A stretch of DNA of 64,000 nt, taken from the NCBI GenBank assembly GCA_937995735.1, contig CALKIZ010000085.1:24181-88180 (forward strand), read 5' to 3'. The notes under the pieces are model-generated. The model did not search any database, had not been told where the DNA came from, and saw only the letters and a list, made by a program, of their open reading frames with translations. Source of the stretch: an uncultured Neomegalonema sp. GTDB lineage: Bacteria; Pseudomonadota; Alphaproteobacteria; Rhodobacterales; Rhodobacteraceae. A program made the position numbers and the translations under genes. Below, piece by piece: positions 40,196 through 49,118 of the stretch. How positions within the stretch are numbered: position 1 is the stretch's first letter; the number at the start of each line of letters is the position of its first letter.

Positions 40196-40519
40196 TATAG
40201 TTCTCCCTGATTTTTATCCCAACACGAAAGCGGGGAATACGTCTTAACCGGCACAATAATACGAATCTTTGTGGGCATAAAACGACGTAATTAGATTTCA
40301 AGATGCAACGCATCGTGCTGGACTGCCGACAATTTGCTCCATTAAGAAAGAAAGATTTTTAGAAAACAGCTTTACGTTGCAAACGTGCGCATCAATTCGC
40401 CAATACTTCTCAGTAAGTAAAGCTGCGAAGATCAGGACGGACAAACTCCCATTTTTGTGCGAGTAAAAGATATTCGGGCCAACGAAGCCCGGCGCTCTTT
40501 CTTTTGGAAAGCTAATAAT
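40196..40519. other. Divergent intergenic region, importer operon / tspO
   Basis: About 320 bases with no convincing gene. It must hold the promoter of the importer operon (minus) and of tspO (plus). Two small palindromes are seen: GATGC-AAC-GCATC at 40302-40314 and ACGTT-GCA-AACGT at 40374-40386. Either could be a regulator site. An open frame with a GTG at 40457 continues into tspO and is treated as non-coding upstream sequence. Confidence 0.4.
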
Positions 40520-40969
40520 ATGGCTCTGCTGGTATTTTGTGTTTTGGTTGTGATGGCCGCGCTTAGTGGAGCCTTTTACAAACCCGGTGACTGGTATGAC
40601 CGCCTGCGAAAGCCTAGCTGGAATCCGCCTAAATGGGTGTTCCCAGTCGTTTGGACCGTCGTATATTCGCTGATTGCTATTTCAGGCTGGTTGATCTGGA
40701 AGGATGTCGGCTTTGGCTTGATACTCGTGGTCTGGATTATTCAGCTTATTCTCAATGCGGCTTGGTCGTGGTTGTTCTTTGGATTGAAGCGGATGGATTT
40801 CGCCTTTTGGGATGTTCTCGGCCTTTGGCTTTCAATCGCAGTTTACATGTTACTGGCTTGGCCGGTTTCAGTCACGGCTTCGTTACTGTTCGTTCCGTAT
40901 ATCGTATGGGTCACGGCTGCTGCGACGTTAAACTGGAGCGTTTGGCGACTTAACATAGACGAAGTATGA
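40520..40969 (+). CDS. tspO: TspO/MBR family tryptophan-rich sensory protein
   Basis: Five-helix outer-membrane or membrane protein of 149 residues that binds porphyrins and other hydrophobic ligands. Typical signatures are SGAFYKPGDWYDRLRKPSW, WVFPVVWTVVYSL and NAAWSWLFFGLKR. Its Trp content is high. I start at the ATG at 40520 (GGAAA upstream); a GTG at 40457 in the same frame would add 21 residues. In photosynthetic relatives TspO regulates pigment genes; no such genes are present here. Confidence 0.92.
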   Translation: MALLVFCVLVVMAALSGAFYKPGDWYDRLRKPSWNPPKWVFPVVWTVVYSLIAISGWLIWKDVGFGLILVVWIIQLILNAAWSWLFFGLKRMDFAFWDVLGLWLSIAVYMLLAWPVSVTASLLFVPYIVWVTAAATLNWSVWRLNIDEV

Positions 40970-41151
40970 TCACGCGCCTGTTATCTTTTTCTTGGTACAG
41001 ATGAAAACCTATTAAAAAATCAATCTTTGATGCTTTAAACTGACCGCTACAAAAACGTGATGTCTAATTCTGCCATTTTTACCGGTAGATTCATTCTCAC
41101 ATTCATCCGCAAACACGCGGTTCGACGAACGACAAACGGGAGATGATCGTT

Positions 41152-41538
41152 ATGGCTAAAGTTAAAGTGGGCGCAGTTGTTCTTGGTGTTGTTATGGCTG
41201 GGCTTTCTGCGCCGGCTTTTGCGGCGGGCGATGCAGCAAACGGCGCTAAGGTGTTTAAAAAATGTAAGGCTTGCCACGTTGTAGATAGTCCCAAAAAGAA
41301 AGTTGGACCTTCTTTACAGAACGTCCTTAATCGTCAGCCCGGTTCAGTCGGCGGGTTCAAATATTCCAGTGCTATGTCAGATTTCGGTGCGGGTAATGTT
41401 TGGGATGCTGCAACGCTTGATGCGTTCCTCACCAAGCCAAAGGCACTGGTCAAAGGGACGAAGATGTCGTTCCCGGGTCTGAAAAAGGCTCAGGACCGTG
41501 CGGACGTTATTGCGTATCTGCAGCAGAATAGTCAGTAA
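41152..41538 (+). CDS. Class I soluble cytochrome c (c550/c2 type)
   Basis: Periplasmic electron carrier of 128 residues. A Sec signal peptide ends SAPAFAAGD, the haem-binding motif is CKACH, and the distal Met ligand is in KGTKMSFPGLKK. This matches mitochondrial-like cytochromes c of alphaproteobacteria that deliver electrons to terminal oxidases. Start taken at MAKVKVG with GGGAG upstream; three extra codons are open. Monocistronic, followed by a strong terminator. Confidence 0.95.
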   Translation: MAKVKVGAVVLGVVMAGLSAPAFAAGDAANGAKVFKKCKACHVVDSPKKKVGPSLQNVLNRQPGSVGGFKYSSAMSDFGAGNVWDAATLDAFLTKPKALVKGTKMSFPGLKKAQDRADVIAYLQQNSQ

Positions 41539-41566
41539 GCTAAAAAGCGGCTTATTAGAGAAAATT

Positions 41567-41599
41567 GACCTGCACGATTGCTCGTGCGGGTCTTTTTTT
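41567..41599 (+). terminator. Rho-independent terminator after cytochrome c
   Basis: GACCTGCACGA and TCGTGCGGGTC pair (one mismatch/wobble) around TTGC, followed by seven T residues, 28 bases after the stop codon. Confidence 0.93.
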
Positions 41600-41641
41600 G
41601 TTTATAGCTTTCAGGCTCGGATAAACTGAAAGCGCGACCCC

Positions 41642-42484
41642 ATGCAGATCTGTAGAACTGTCGCTGAAATGCGCGATGTATCGAAGGTGCTGAGGGGCGA
41701 AGGCTCAGTCGCGTTGGTTCCGACGATGGGCGCACTCCATGCCGGGCATGAAAAGCTGGTCCAAACCGCGTGTTACGCGCACCCAAATACGATTGCCTCG
41801 ATCTTTATCAATCCGACACAATTCGGCAATCCTGCGGATCTTGAAAAATATCCCCGGACGGAAGAATCTGATCTGGAGATTTTAGAGCGTGCGGGGGTGG
41901 CCGCAGTTTTTATGCCGTCCGCCAGCGAGATGTATCCGGCTGATGAAGAAACAATCGTTGAGACAACGCATCTCGCGCAAAAGTTTCACGGTGCAGTGCG
42001 CCCCGGTCATTTTCGGGGTGTTGCTACCGTGGTCACCAAACTGTTCCATATCACCCAAGCGGACGTCGCTTATTTCGGGATGAAAGATTACCAGCAACTT
42101 GCAGTGATCAGGAGAATGGTGCGTGACCTGCATTTTCCGATTGAAATTGCCGGGGTAGAAACGGTGCGGGATCGTGATGGCCTCGCGCTCTCATCCCGTA
42201 ATCTGCGATTGACGCCGGAAGACAGAGCCGCCGCGCCGGTGTTATACGCGGCGTTGTCTAAGGCTGAAGCAGAGCTGAAATCGGGGCAAACCGCTGAAGC
42301 CGCTATTGAGACTATACGGCGCATTATTGAGGCGGAGCCTCGGGCAACACTGAAGGCGATTGATGTTGTTAATGCGCGAACTTTCTTGCCTGCGGAGGGC
42401 GTTCCGACTGAAAAAGTTGGAATGATGATCTCGGCTCTGTTTGGCGAAGTCCTCTTGATTGACCAGAAAGAATTTACACCATGA
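41642..42484 (+). CDS. panC: Pantothenate synthetase
   Basis: Joins pantoate and beta-alanine with ATP to make pantothenate. The nucleotidyl-transferase motif [14 protein letters not shown], the substrate block [18 protein letters not shown] and [14 protein letters not shown] are present in 280 residues. It overlaps panB by four bases (ATGA), forming panC-panB. Confidence 0.97.
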   Translation: MQICRTVAEMRDVSKVLRGEGSVALVPTMGALHAGHEKLVQTACYAHPNTIASIFINPTQFGNPADLEKYPRTEESDLEILERAGVAAVFMPSASEMYPADEETIVETTHLAQKFHGAVRPGHFRGVATVVTKLFHITQADVAYFGMKDYQQLAVIRRMVRDLHFPIEIAGVETVRDRDGLALSSRNLRLTPEDRAAAPVLYAALSKAEAELKSGQTAEAAIETIRRIIEAEPRATLKAIDVVNARTFLPAEGVPTEKVGMMISALFGEVLLIDQKEFTP

Positions 42485-43293
42485 GCGTTCAATCCTCGTC
42501 TGTGCGTCGCAATACTGTTCCGAAAATAGCCGGACGAAAGGGCGGTGATCCTATCGTTTCGCTCACGTCTTATCACGCGCATACCGCCGCCATTGTTGAT
42601 GAATTTGCCGATTTCATTTTGGTGGGCGATAGCCTCGGGATGGTTATGCACGGCATGGATAGCACCGTTGGTGTGCCACTGGATCTCATGATCATGCATG
42701 GTCGCGCGGTGGTTCGAGGAACGCAAAAAGCGCTTATCGTGGTCGATATGCCTTTCGGGACGTATGAGGAAAGCCCAAGCATCGCGTTTCGTAATGCGGC
42801 TAAAATTATGAAAGAAACCGGGTGCGGTGCGATCAAACTCGAAGGTGGCGCGCGGATGGCTGAAACGATCAAGTTTCTGGTTGAGCGCGGGATTCCCGTG
42901 ATGGCTCATACCGGATTGACCCCGCAATCAAGTCATGTGCTTGGCGGATTCAAAACCCAAGGCCGTGAAGAGGATACTTGGGCTGATCATATCGCAGATG
43001 CTCATGCCGTTACAGACGCGGGAGCCTTTGCCGTTGTACTTGAAGGCATGGTCGAGCCGCTTGCGGCAAAGATCACAAAAGAAATATCGATTCCAACAAT
43101 CGGGATCGGTGCGTCAGCCGATTGCGATGGGCAAATTCTCGTGTTGGAAGATATGCTTGGGATGAATTCATGGGCGCCTAAATTTGTGAGAAAATATTGC
43201 GACCTCGGCGCGGTGATCAAAGGCGCTGTCGAGCAATATGCCGCTGATGTCAAAGACCGCTCCTTTCCCGGTGAAGATGAAGTTTATCGGTAA
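42481..43293 (+). CDS. panB: 3-methyl-2-oxobutanoate hydroxymethyltransferase
   Basis: Makes ketopantoate from 2-oxoisovalerate and methylene-THF. Metal-site and substrate motifs [31 protein letters not shown] and [16 protein letters not shown] are present in 270 residues. The 2-oxoisovalerate it uses comes from the IlvC-dependent valine branch at the left end of the window. No panE or panD is adjacent. Confidence 0.97.
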   Translation: MSVQSSSVRRNTVPKIAGRKGGDPIVSLTSYHAHTAAIVDEFADFILVGDSLGMVMHGMDSTVGVPLDLMIMHGRAVVRGTQKALIVVDMPFGTYEESPSIAFRNAAKIMKETGCGAIKLEGGARMAETIKFLVERGIPVMAHTGLTPQSSHVLGGFKTQGREEDTWADHIADAHAVTDAGAFAVVLEGMVEPLAAKITKEISIPTIGIGASADCDGQILVLEDMLGMNSWAPKFVRKYCDLGAVIKGAVEQYAADVKDRSFPGEDEVYR

Positions 43294-43380
43294 GAGCGAC
43301 TGGGTTGGGGACGATGCCTCAGCTCTTCTTTTTCGGAGCGCATCACCTGAATGCTCTTCTCAAAAATACATGGTGGTTAA

Positions 43381-44004
43381 ATGAGTCTGCAAAATCGCGT
43401 TGATCCTTTTGGCGTCATTCACGCCCGGTCGGAAAAAGGCACGATGATGGGCAATCGCGGAGGACGCATTCATTATCCTGCGACGAAAACTCTGACAAAT
43501 CGCAGATGGGCAGGCAAAGCATGGATTATATGCGTAACCAGCTTTAAAGGCAGCAAGCGCGAGGTGATGGGCGAAGGCTATACAGAATTATTTTTCCTTG
43601 ATGAAGTGACTGCACTTGCAAGCGGTCATCGACCTTGTTTTGAATGTCGGCGACCAGCCGCAAAAGCTTATCAGGCTGCGTGGCAAAAGGCCGCCAACTT
43701 AGATTCGCCGCCTAAAGTCGGAGTAATGGACCCGACTCTCCATAATGAGCGCGTGGAGGATAAAATTTTCCGAACTCATACTATCGCAAAAGAAAAGCTT
43801 GTAAGCGGTGTTATGTTTTCTCACGGTGGTGAGGTCTTGGTGATGAAACAAGATCGGCTGTTGCAATGGAGTTTTAGCGGTTATTCGCAATCACCTTTGA
43901 CGCAACATGATTTGCCAGAGCATGTGACATGCCTGACTCCACCAGCTACCATCGCTGCACTCACCTGTGGATATGAACCGCTTTGGCATGAAACCGCAAA
44001 GTGA
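43381..44004 (+). CDS. Conserved protein with Ada-like Cys motif
   Basis: Protein of 207 residues belonging to a family I have seen in alphaproteobacteria without an assigned function. Its core is MGEGYTELFFLDEVTAL followed by GHRPCFECRRPAAKAY. The HRPCxxCRR segment resembles the zinc-binding GFRPCKRCRP part of the Ada N-terminal domain, though Ada's other Cys pair is not evident. The N-terminal half (GNRGGRIHYPATKTL, RRWAGKAWIICVTSFKG) is basic and aromatic. It could bind nucleic acid through a treble-clef-like zinc site; that is inference. It stands alone after panB. Confidence 0.75.
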   Translation: MSLQNRVDPFGVIHARSEKGTMMGNRGGRIHYPATKTLTNRRWAGKAWIICVTSFKGSKREVMGEGYTELFFLDEVTALASGHRPCFECRRPAAKAYQAAWQKAANLDSPPKVGVMDPTLHNERVEDKIFRTHTIAKEKLVSGVMFSHGGEVLVMKQDRLLQWSFSGYSQSPLTQHDLPEHVTCLTPPATIAALTCGYEPLWHETAK

Positions 44005-44110
44005 AAGATGCGTTCCTCTGAGGTGCTTACGATATAACCAATCACAAATTGCGCTAGTGTTTTAACCTCGCGCAGTCGGTGCGCCATTTTTGTATCGCCA
44101 GACCGCATAG

Positions 44111-44151
44111 AATCCCCGTAAGTGCATTTGCCAATATTTCTTACGGGGATT
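44111..44151 (+). promoter_or_regulatory. 12-bp perfect hairpin containing the ribosome site of the next gene
   Basis: AATCCCCGTAAG (44111-44122) and CTTACGGGGATT (44140-44151) are exact inverted repeats with a 17-base loop, followed by T residues and immediately by the ATG at 44155. It looks like a terminator for the upstream gene, but the GGGGA in its 3' arm is also the only ribosome site for the dehydrogenase. When folded it would mask that site. Confidence 0.7.
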
Positions 44152-44154
44152 TTT

Positions 44155-45111
44155 ATGACGAAGATCGTTGTTCTTGATCGCGATACTATCGGCCCAAGCG
44201 TTGAAATTGTTCGACCCGGTTTTGCTCACGACTGGGTAGAGCATGGCAAGACAGCCCCGGATCAGGTTGCGGAACGTATTGCTGACGCTGACATTGTTAT
44301 TACCAACAAAGCTCCGATCCGCGCCGAGCAGCTCGCCGTTGCTCCGAATCTCAAAATGATTTCGATTGCCGCTACAGGTTATGACGTTATCGACGTTCCC
44401 GCGTGCAAAGAGCGAGGCGTTGTCGTTTCGAACGTGCGCGGATACGCCGAGAACACCGTCCCTGAACATGCTTTTGCGCTGATCCTAGGTCTGCGCCGGT
44501 CTTTATTCGGTTATCGGCAAGATGTGATTGATGGGGAATGGGAAAGGTCAGGTCAGTTTTGTTTCTTCAATCACCCTATTAGTGACTTGGCCGGATCGCG
44601 TCTCGGTATCATTGGGGCAGGCGTGATTGGACAAGGCGTCGCAAAAATCGCAAGCGCCTTTGGCATGGAGCCGGTCTTCGCCGCGCATAAAGGGACTAAG
44701 GGCTTTGGCTCGCTCTATGCGCCGTGGGAAGAAGTGATTGCGACTTCGGATATTATTACTTTGCATTCACCGCTTATGCCCGCGACGCGAAATATGATCT
44801 CGACGCCGGAATTTGAAGCGATGAAGCGCACTGCGATTCTGATCAATACATCGCGCGGTGGATTGGTCGATGAGGCTGCGCTTGTTGATGCTTTGGATCG
44901 TGGATTAATTGCGGGTGCGGGGTTTGATGTGCTGACTAAAGAGCCGCCTGAACCCGATAATCCGTTGCTGAAAGTTTTAGAACGCCCGAATTTCATCCTG
45001 ACGCCTCACACGGCATGGGCAAGTGACGAGGCGATGAAAGAAGTTTGGCGGCAAGTCATTCGGGCCATTGATGATTTTCATGCAGGCTCGCCGTCCAACG
45101 TTTTGAGCTGA
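44155..45111 (+). CDS. D-2-hydroxyacid dehydrogenase (glycerate/hydroxypyruvate reductase type)
   Basis: NAD(P)-dependent reductase of 318 residues. The Rossmann motif is LGIIGAGVIGQGVAKIA, the Arg of the catalytic relay lies in LINTSRGGLVDEAALV, the Glu in VLTKEPPEPDNPLL, and the His in FILTPHTAWAS. It resembles HprA glycerate dehydrogenases; the preferred hydroxyacid is not determined. Start at MTKIVVLDRD rather than an upstream ATG that would read through the hairpin. Expression may depend on melting that hairpin. Confidence 0.92.
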   Translation: MTKIVVLDRDTIGPSVEIVRPGFAHDWVEHGKTAPDQVAERIADADIVITNKAPIRAEQLAVAPNLKMISIAATGYDVIDVPACKERGVVVSNVRGYAENTVPEHAFALILGLRRSLFGYRQDVIDGEWERSGQFCFFNHPISDLAGSRLGIIGAGVIGQGVAKIASAFGMEPVFAAHKGTKGFGSLYAPWEEVIATSDIITLHSPLMPATRNMISTPEFEAMKRTAILINTSRGGLVDEAALVDALDRGLIAGAGFDVLTKEPPEPDNPLLKVLERPNFILTPHTAWASDEAMKEVWRQVIRAIDDFHAGSPSNVLS

Positions 45112-45245
45112 GATTCTCTGCGCTGGCTTTGCAGTGAATACGTGGAGCCGGAATGTTCTACCATTGCTTGTTTTCGCCGTTTTTGTTGAAAAACAACCCT
45201 GCGATTAGCACTCTATAAAGACTTCCCCTTCATTTACTGGACGCT

Positions 45246-45338
45246 GTGCAAAGGATCGTTTATCGGTTTTTCAAAATTCTGGGTGCGTGGCTGGGTATCG
45301 TCGTTGTGACGGTCGGTTGCGTTTCTAAAAAACACTGA
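45246..45338 (+). CDS. Possible 30-residue membrane/lipoprotein micro-ORF
   Basis: A GTG-initiated frame reads MQRIVYRFFKIL, a hydrophobic stretch GAWLGIVVVTVGC and then VSKKH before the stop. It has the outline of a tiny lipoprotein: basic start, hydrophobic core, Cys, short polar tail. The residue at -3 from the Cys is Thr, so the lipobox is weak, and the ribosome site is poor. It ends ten bases before the PBP4 gene, so it could also act as a translated leader. Too short for statistical support. Confidence 0.3.
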   Translation: MQRIVYRFFKILGAWLGIVVVTVGCVSKKH

Positions 45339-45347
45339 GGCATTGAG

Positions 45348-47087
45348 ATGAGTGTAGCGCGCTGGGTAATTCCTGTTGTGGTTTTGGCTTTGAGTGGATG
45401 TGCATCGACATCAACGCCGACTGATCAAAATGACTTGGTCATTGGAGGTCCGCAAAAACCTGCCGACACACAAGTTGCCAAGAAACCTGCCGCGAAACCA
45501 ACTGCGAAAAAATCCGGTGTTAAGCCGAAGGCTGTAGCAGGTGATAAAAAGAGCCTGTTGGTCACGGGCGGAAAGAGCCGGACGCCTCAGAAAAATATCC
45601 TCGCGAAGCTAGCCCCGAAACAGCCTTCACCAACGCAAACGGCACGGGCAAAGCCACCTGTTGCGTCTGGATTGCCGCCATCGGTATTTCAGGATGCGAA
45701 TGCGGAAGTGCCGAGAGTCGCTGCCCCGCAAGCGCAGCCAGAAAACGTCATTGAATTGTTTGCAGAGCCTCAGCCCATAACAATTCCAGAGCCATCATAT
45801 GTTGTGGCGACTTTGGGCGATCCTTCTGCTGTTGTTCAATCTGTTCCGGCTGCGCGTAACATTTTGCCGCAAGCTGCTTTGCCTCCGAGTGTTCCTGAAC
45901 TTGGACTTCAAAAGCCGATGGCGTTCCTAACCAAGTTGGAACAAACGGGTGAAGCGCCGGAAGGTGAATATGGTTATATCCTGCTCGATGCCGAGAGCGG
46001 GCAAGTGTTGAGCGAGAGCAATGCAGATAACCCGATGCCCCCAGCGTCGATTGCAAAAATGCTGGCGACGATTGCAATTCTCGAAGCCAAGGGACCGGGT
46101 GGAAGTTTCCGTACGTCTTTACTCGCTGACGGCTCGATTTCGGGCGGTGTTCTGAACGGTGACCTTCATCTCGTTGGTAGTGGTGATCCTAGCCTGAACC
46201 GGACTGATCTCAGCGGAATGGCCCGGCGGTTGGCCTCGGCTGGGGTTCGCAAAGTAAATGGGCGTTTCTTCTACCACGGCGATGCGTTGCCGGAAGTTTC
46301 AATCATTGACCCTCATCAATCTGTTGGAGCTGTTTATAATCCGGGTATCAGTGCGCTGAACTTGGATCGCAATGAACATCGCGGCGCAAGCCCGGTGAAG
46401 AATCCATCGAAATATACCGCTGAAGCGATGCGGCGCGCGGCTCAATCTGCTGGTGTCACTCTACCGGCACCGCGCAAAGGTCATGGCGGCGGAAAAGGAA
46501 CCGAGGTTGCTGCACATGATAGTGCGTCGGTTCAGGCGATCCTGACCGAGATGTTTGATATTTCGCGCAATATGACAGCAGAAGTGCTGGGCGCGGCTGC
46601 GGCGGCACAATTATCGCGCAAGCCAAACTCGTTGCAAGATGCTGCGCGGATCAACGTTGAGTGGGCGCAATCTGCGATTGGTCCGATTGGCGGTTCGGGA
46701 TGGAGCGGTATAGATTTCGAAAATAACTCCGGCCTCTCAAGGCGTTCGAAAGTGACGCCACGTCAAATAGCGGCCTTAACGCATTACGGCTATAAACGCT
46801 ATGGTCAGTTGTTCAAAGGCATCCATGAAGCACAATCACAAGGAAGCAATGGTGGCGTCGAATACGCGATTGCGACCAAGATTGGCACATTGAGTTATGT
46901 GCGTGGTTTGACCGGGTTTATTACACTCGGCGGGCGCGACATGGTTTTCGCGATTATGGCAAACGACCCGCAACGCCGCTTGCGCAATGCAAAGGGCTGG
47001 ATGGGCAAAGCGCGCCGTCTTGAGCAAGCGTTGCTGAGTGACTGGCTGCAAAACTTCTGGCCATCCACCCGCACTGCACGCCGGTAA
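45348..47087 (+). CDS. dacB: D-Ala-D-Ala carboxypeptidase/endopeptidase, PBP4 (S13) family lipoprotein
   Basis: Penicillin-binding protein of 579 residues acting on peptidoglycan in the periplasm. The lipobox LSGC (about residues 15-18) replaces the usual Sec signal, followed by about 170 residues of Lys/Ala/Pro-rich linker. The catalytic motifs are SIAK (SxxK) in MPPASIAKML, SRN (SxN) in DISRNMTAEVLG and KIG in place of KTG in ATKIGTLSYV. Lipid anchoring with a long linker suggests that it reaches from a membrane to the wall. The S13 domain is shortened compared with E. coli PBP4. Assignment is firm at family level. Confidence 0.88.
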   Translation: MSVARWVIPVVVLALSGCASTSTPTDQNDLVIGGPQKPADTQVAKKPAAKPTAKKSGVKPKAVAGDKKSLLVTGGKSRTPQKNILAKLAPKQPSPTQTARAKPPVASGLPPSVFQDANAEVPRVAAPQAQPENVIELFAEPQPITIPEPSYVVATLGDPSAVVQSVPAARNILPQAALPPSVPELGLQKPMAFLTKLEQTGEAPEGEYGYILLDAESGQVLSESNADNPMPPASIAKMLATIAILEAKGPGGSFRTSLLADGSISGGVLNGDLHLVGSGDPSLNRTDLSGMARRLASAGVRKVNGRFFYHGDALPEVSIIDPHQSVGAVYNPGISALNLDRNEHRGASPVKNPSKYTAEAMRRAAQSAGVTLPAPRKGHGGGKGTEVAAHDSASVQAILTEMFDISRNMTAEVLGAAAAAQLSRKPNSLQDAARINVEWAQSAIGPIGGSGWSGIDFENNSGLSRRSKVTPRQIAALTHYGYKRYGQLFKGIHEAQSQGSNGGVEYAIATKIGTLSYVRGLTGFITLGGRDMVFAIMANDPQRRLRNAKGWMGKARRLEQALLSDWLQNFWPSTRTARR

Positions 47088-47094
47088 GAGTAAC

Positions 47095-47141
47095 TTTTCT
47101 TGCCCGAATGCGCGTGTGATTAGCGGGAACGGGCAAGAAAA
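47095..47141. repeat. 12-bp perfect inverted repeat between convergent genes
   Basis: TTTTCTTGCCCG (47095-47106) and CGGGCAAGAAAA (47130-47141) are exact inverted repeats 23 bases apart, starting 8 bases after the dacB stop and extending into the last seven codons of the methyltransferase. The T-tracts are at the outer 5' side on each strand, so it is not a typical terminator, but it could stabilise both 3' ends. Confidence 0.6.
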
Positions 47142-47731
47142 ATTGGATGCCAATCATCGTCATTAAATGCGTTTCCGCGATGCTCGGACTCCATCTCGAT
47201 ACTGAAACCGCTTTCTTCGATCATCTGTCGATAAGTCGTGCGGTTGAAATGGCTCCACGCCATTTCTATTCCTAAAAAATCTTCGGTTCCTTCCCAGTCA
47301 ACTTGACCTGTTGTAATTAGCAACCAGCCATCATCGCCAAGATACGTGCGGACTGTTTCGAAGAAACGCCGATGTGCCGTCCGCTCGATGTGAAATAAGG
47401 CGAAGAAGCAGACAACCGCATCAACCGACATCTCGAATGGCTGCAAATCCGCAAAGTTTCCGAGCCGATAGGTGGCCTCGGGCACATTTTTGCGTGCTAG
47501 ATCAAGCATTGATTTAGATATGTCGATACCGATGACGCGATGACCTTCGTCAATCAACCATTGATCCACGGGAAGCCCGGCTCCGCACCCCAAATCAAGG
47601 ATTAAGCTGTTTGGCGCGAGCCTGCTGTTTAAATGCTGAAGATATGGAATGCTCGATTGATGATCGCGCTCGTTTGCGTATTTCGACGCGACAAGATCGT
47701 ATCCAGCGCGCACTTTATCGACTTGTTTCAT
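47120..47731 (-). CDS. Class I SAM-dependent methyltransferase
   Basis: Rossmann-fold methyltransferase of 203 residues. Motif I is LDLGCGAGLPVDQWL, with the acidic residue of strand 2 in RVIGIDISKSML; motif with VDAVVCFFALFHI follows. This resembles UbiE/Tam-like small-molecule methyltransferases. No neighbour suggests a substrate. It converges on dacB and is divergent from the MFS gene. Confidence 0.85.
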   Translation of the reverse strand: MKQVDKVRAGYDLVASKYANERDHQSSIPYLQHLNSRLAPNSLILDLGCGAGLPVDQWLIDEGHRVIGIDISKSMLDLARKNVPEATYRLGNFADLQPFEMSVDAVVCFFALFHIERTAHRRFFETVRTYLGDDGWLLITTGQVDWEGTEDFLGIEMAWSHFNRTTYRQMIEESGFSIEMESEHRGNAFNDDDWHPIFLARSR

Positions 47732-47938
47732 GGTTGTTCAATAGCGCGCCTAAAACTTCCAGTCATGTTGATTTTTGGTGGTTAACTTGACCTCGGGTCG
47801 TTGAGAAACAGACCTCCAATAAAAGTAATAACGCGCTGCGGGTGTGAGCTGACCCTATGGTGGGCTGAAACTGGCGCTATTCAATATCGGCTTCGCACGT
47901 AAGGCTGGGATGATTGCACCTTTTGAAAGTCGTGCGTC

Positions 47939-49114
47939 ATGTCTAAGCCTTATGTCCTTGCATTGTTTTTTCTCGCTGTGTTTCTGCAATCAGGGACTTA
48001 TGGGCTGACGTTTCTGTTGCCTGAGCTGTTTGCCGAATTTCAGGTGAACGAAAAAGACGTCGGCGCGAGTTTGGTAATTACGGCAATCGTGACGCTGTTG
48101 ACGGTGTATTATTCGGGATATTTGTCTGACTGGCTGGGTCGAATGGCGACGCTCGGCGTGTCAGGTTTTTCAATAGCGTTGGCACTGGGGCTTTACAGCA
48201 TAGTCGATGGCATCGGTCCAATGCTCGCGGCTGCAAGTGCGTTGATCGGGTTTGGCTGGGGGTTGATGTACACGCTCGCGCCCGTGGTGATCACGCGGTT
48301 GAGCGGTGCTGAAAATCGTGTGCAGGCGTTCTCTCTCTACGCTGTTTTCTTGATGGCCGGGTTTGGTTTGTCACCGGTCTTTGCGTCCTGGCTGTCGGCT
48401 TGGGGATTTAATATCCGCGATGCGTTTAGAGTGGTTGCCGTTTGCTGTGTTGTCAGTGGATCGTTATTCCTGTTTCTTAAAAGGCCGATAGAGCGCCATG
48501 CGCTGGCGGAAGCGCCGGACGCTCGGTCTCGGCTCTCACTCTCCGCCGTTTTTGCGATTTTTCGCTCGCGTGGGTGGTTGCCTGTGGTGATGGTTTTCCT
48601 CGGCGCATCGGTCTTTGCAGGGGTAAATAATTTTCAGACTTCAATAGCAAAAGCGGAGGGGTTGGATTACGCGGATTATTTCCTTGTCTATACTCTTACG
48701 ACAATCGCTTGCCGGATAGCTTTTGCCGGATTTAAAGGAGGTAAGTCGCCGTATCGCGTTATTGCGCTGTTGCAATATGTGATGTTTGCAGGAGTGCTGT
48801 TGTTTCTGATGATCGGCGGCAATCAGTGGATTTATATGGCTTGCGCGGTCCTTTTTGGCATCGGTTACGGAGCCTCTTATCCGATATTGGTGGCGATGGC
48901 GGCGAATGATGCGGACAGTGATCTTATGTCGCAAACGCTGCAACTTTTTGCACTGACGTACTTCATCGGGATTTTCGGATTTCCGTATGTCGCCGGGTGG
49001 CTGATTGTTGATTATGGTATTCGGACGCTGTTGATCTGTGTGGCACTTCTTGCAGCCATTGAAGCAACGATGGCATTGATGCGCTCACGCGGCGTGGCAA
49101 TATCTGAGGCGTAG
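47939..49114 (+). CDS. MFS transporter
   Basis: Major facilitator protein of 391 residues with about 12 predicted membrane helices. The loop 2-3 signature is GYLSDWLGRMATLGVSGF, and the helix-5-like GFGWGLMYTLAPVVITRL stretch follows. The direction and substrate are not evident. It converges on the DUF4166 gene, with four bases between stops. Confidence 0.88.
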   Translation: MSKPYVLALFFLAVFLQSGTYGLTFLLPELFAEFQVNEKDVGASLVITAIVTLLTVYYSGYLSDWLGRMATLGVSGFSIALALGLYSIVDGIGPMLAAASALIGFGWGLMYTLAPVVITRLSGAENRVQAFSLYAVFLMAGFGLSPVFASWLSAWGFNIRDAFRVVAVCCVVSGSLFLFLKRPIERHALAEAPDARSRLSLSAVFAIFRSRGWLPVVMVFLGASVFAGVNNFQTSIAKAEGLDYADYFLVYTLTTIACRIAFAGFKGGKSPYRVIALLQYVMFAGVLLFLMIGGNQWIYMACAVLFGIGYGASYPILVAMAANDADSDLMSQTLQLFALTYFIGIFGFPYVAGWLIVDYGIRTLLICVALLAAIEATMALMRSRGVAISEA

Positions 49115-49118
49115 GCGG

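Noticed and set aside
42088..42927. 279-codon minus-strand frame
   Set aside because: Antisense to panC/panB, both of which are certain.
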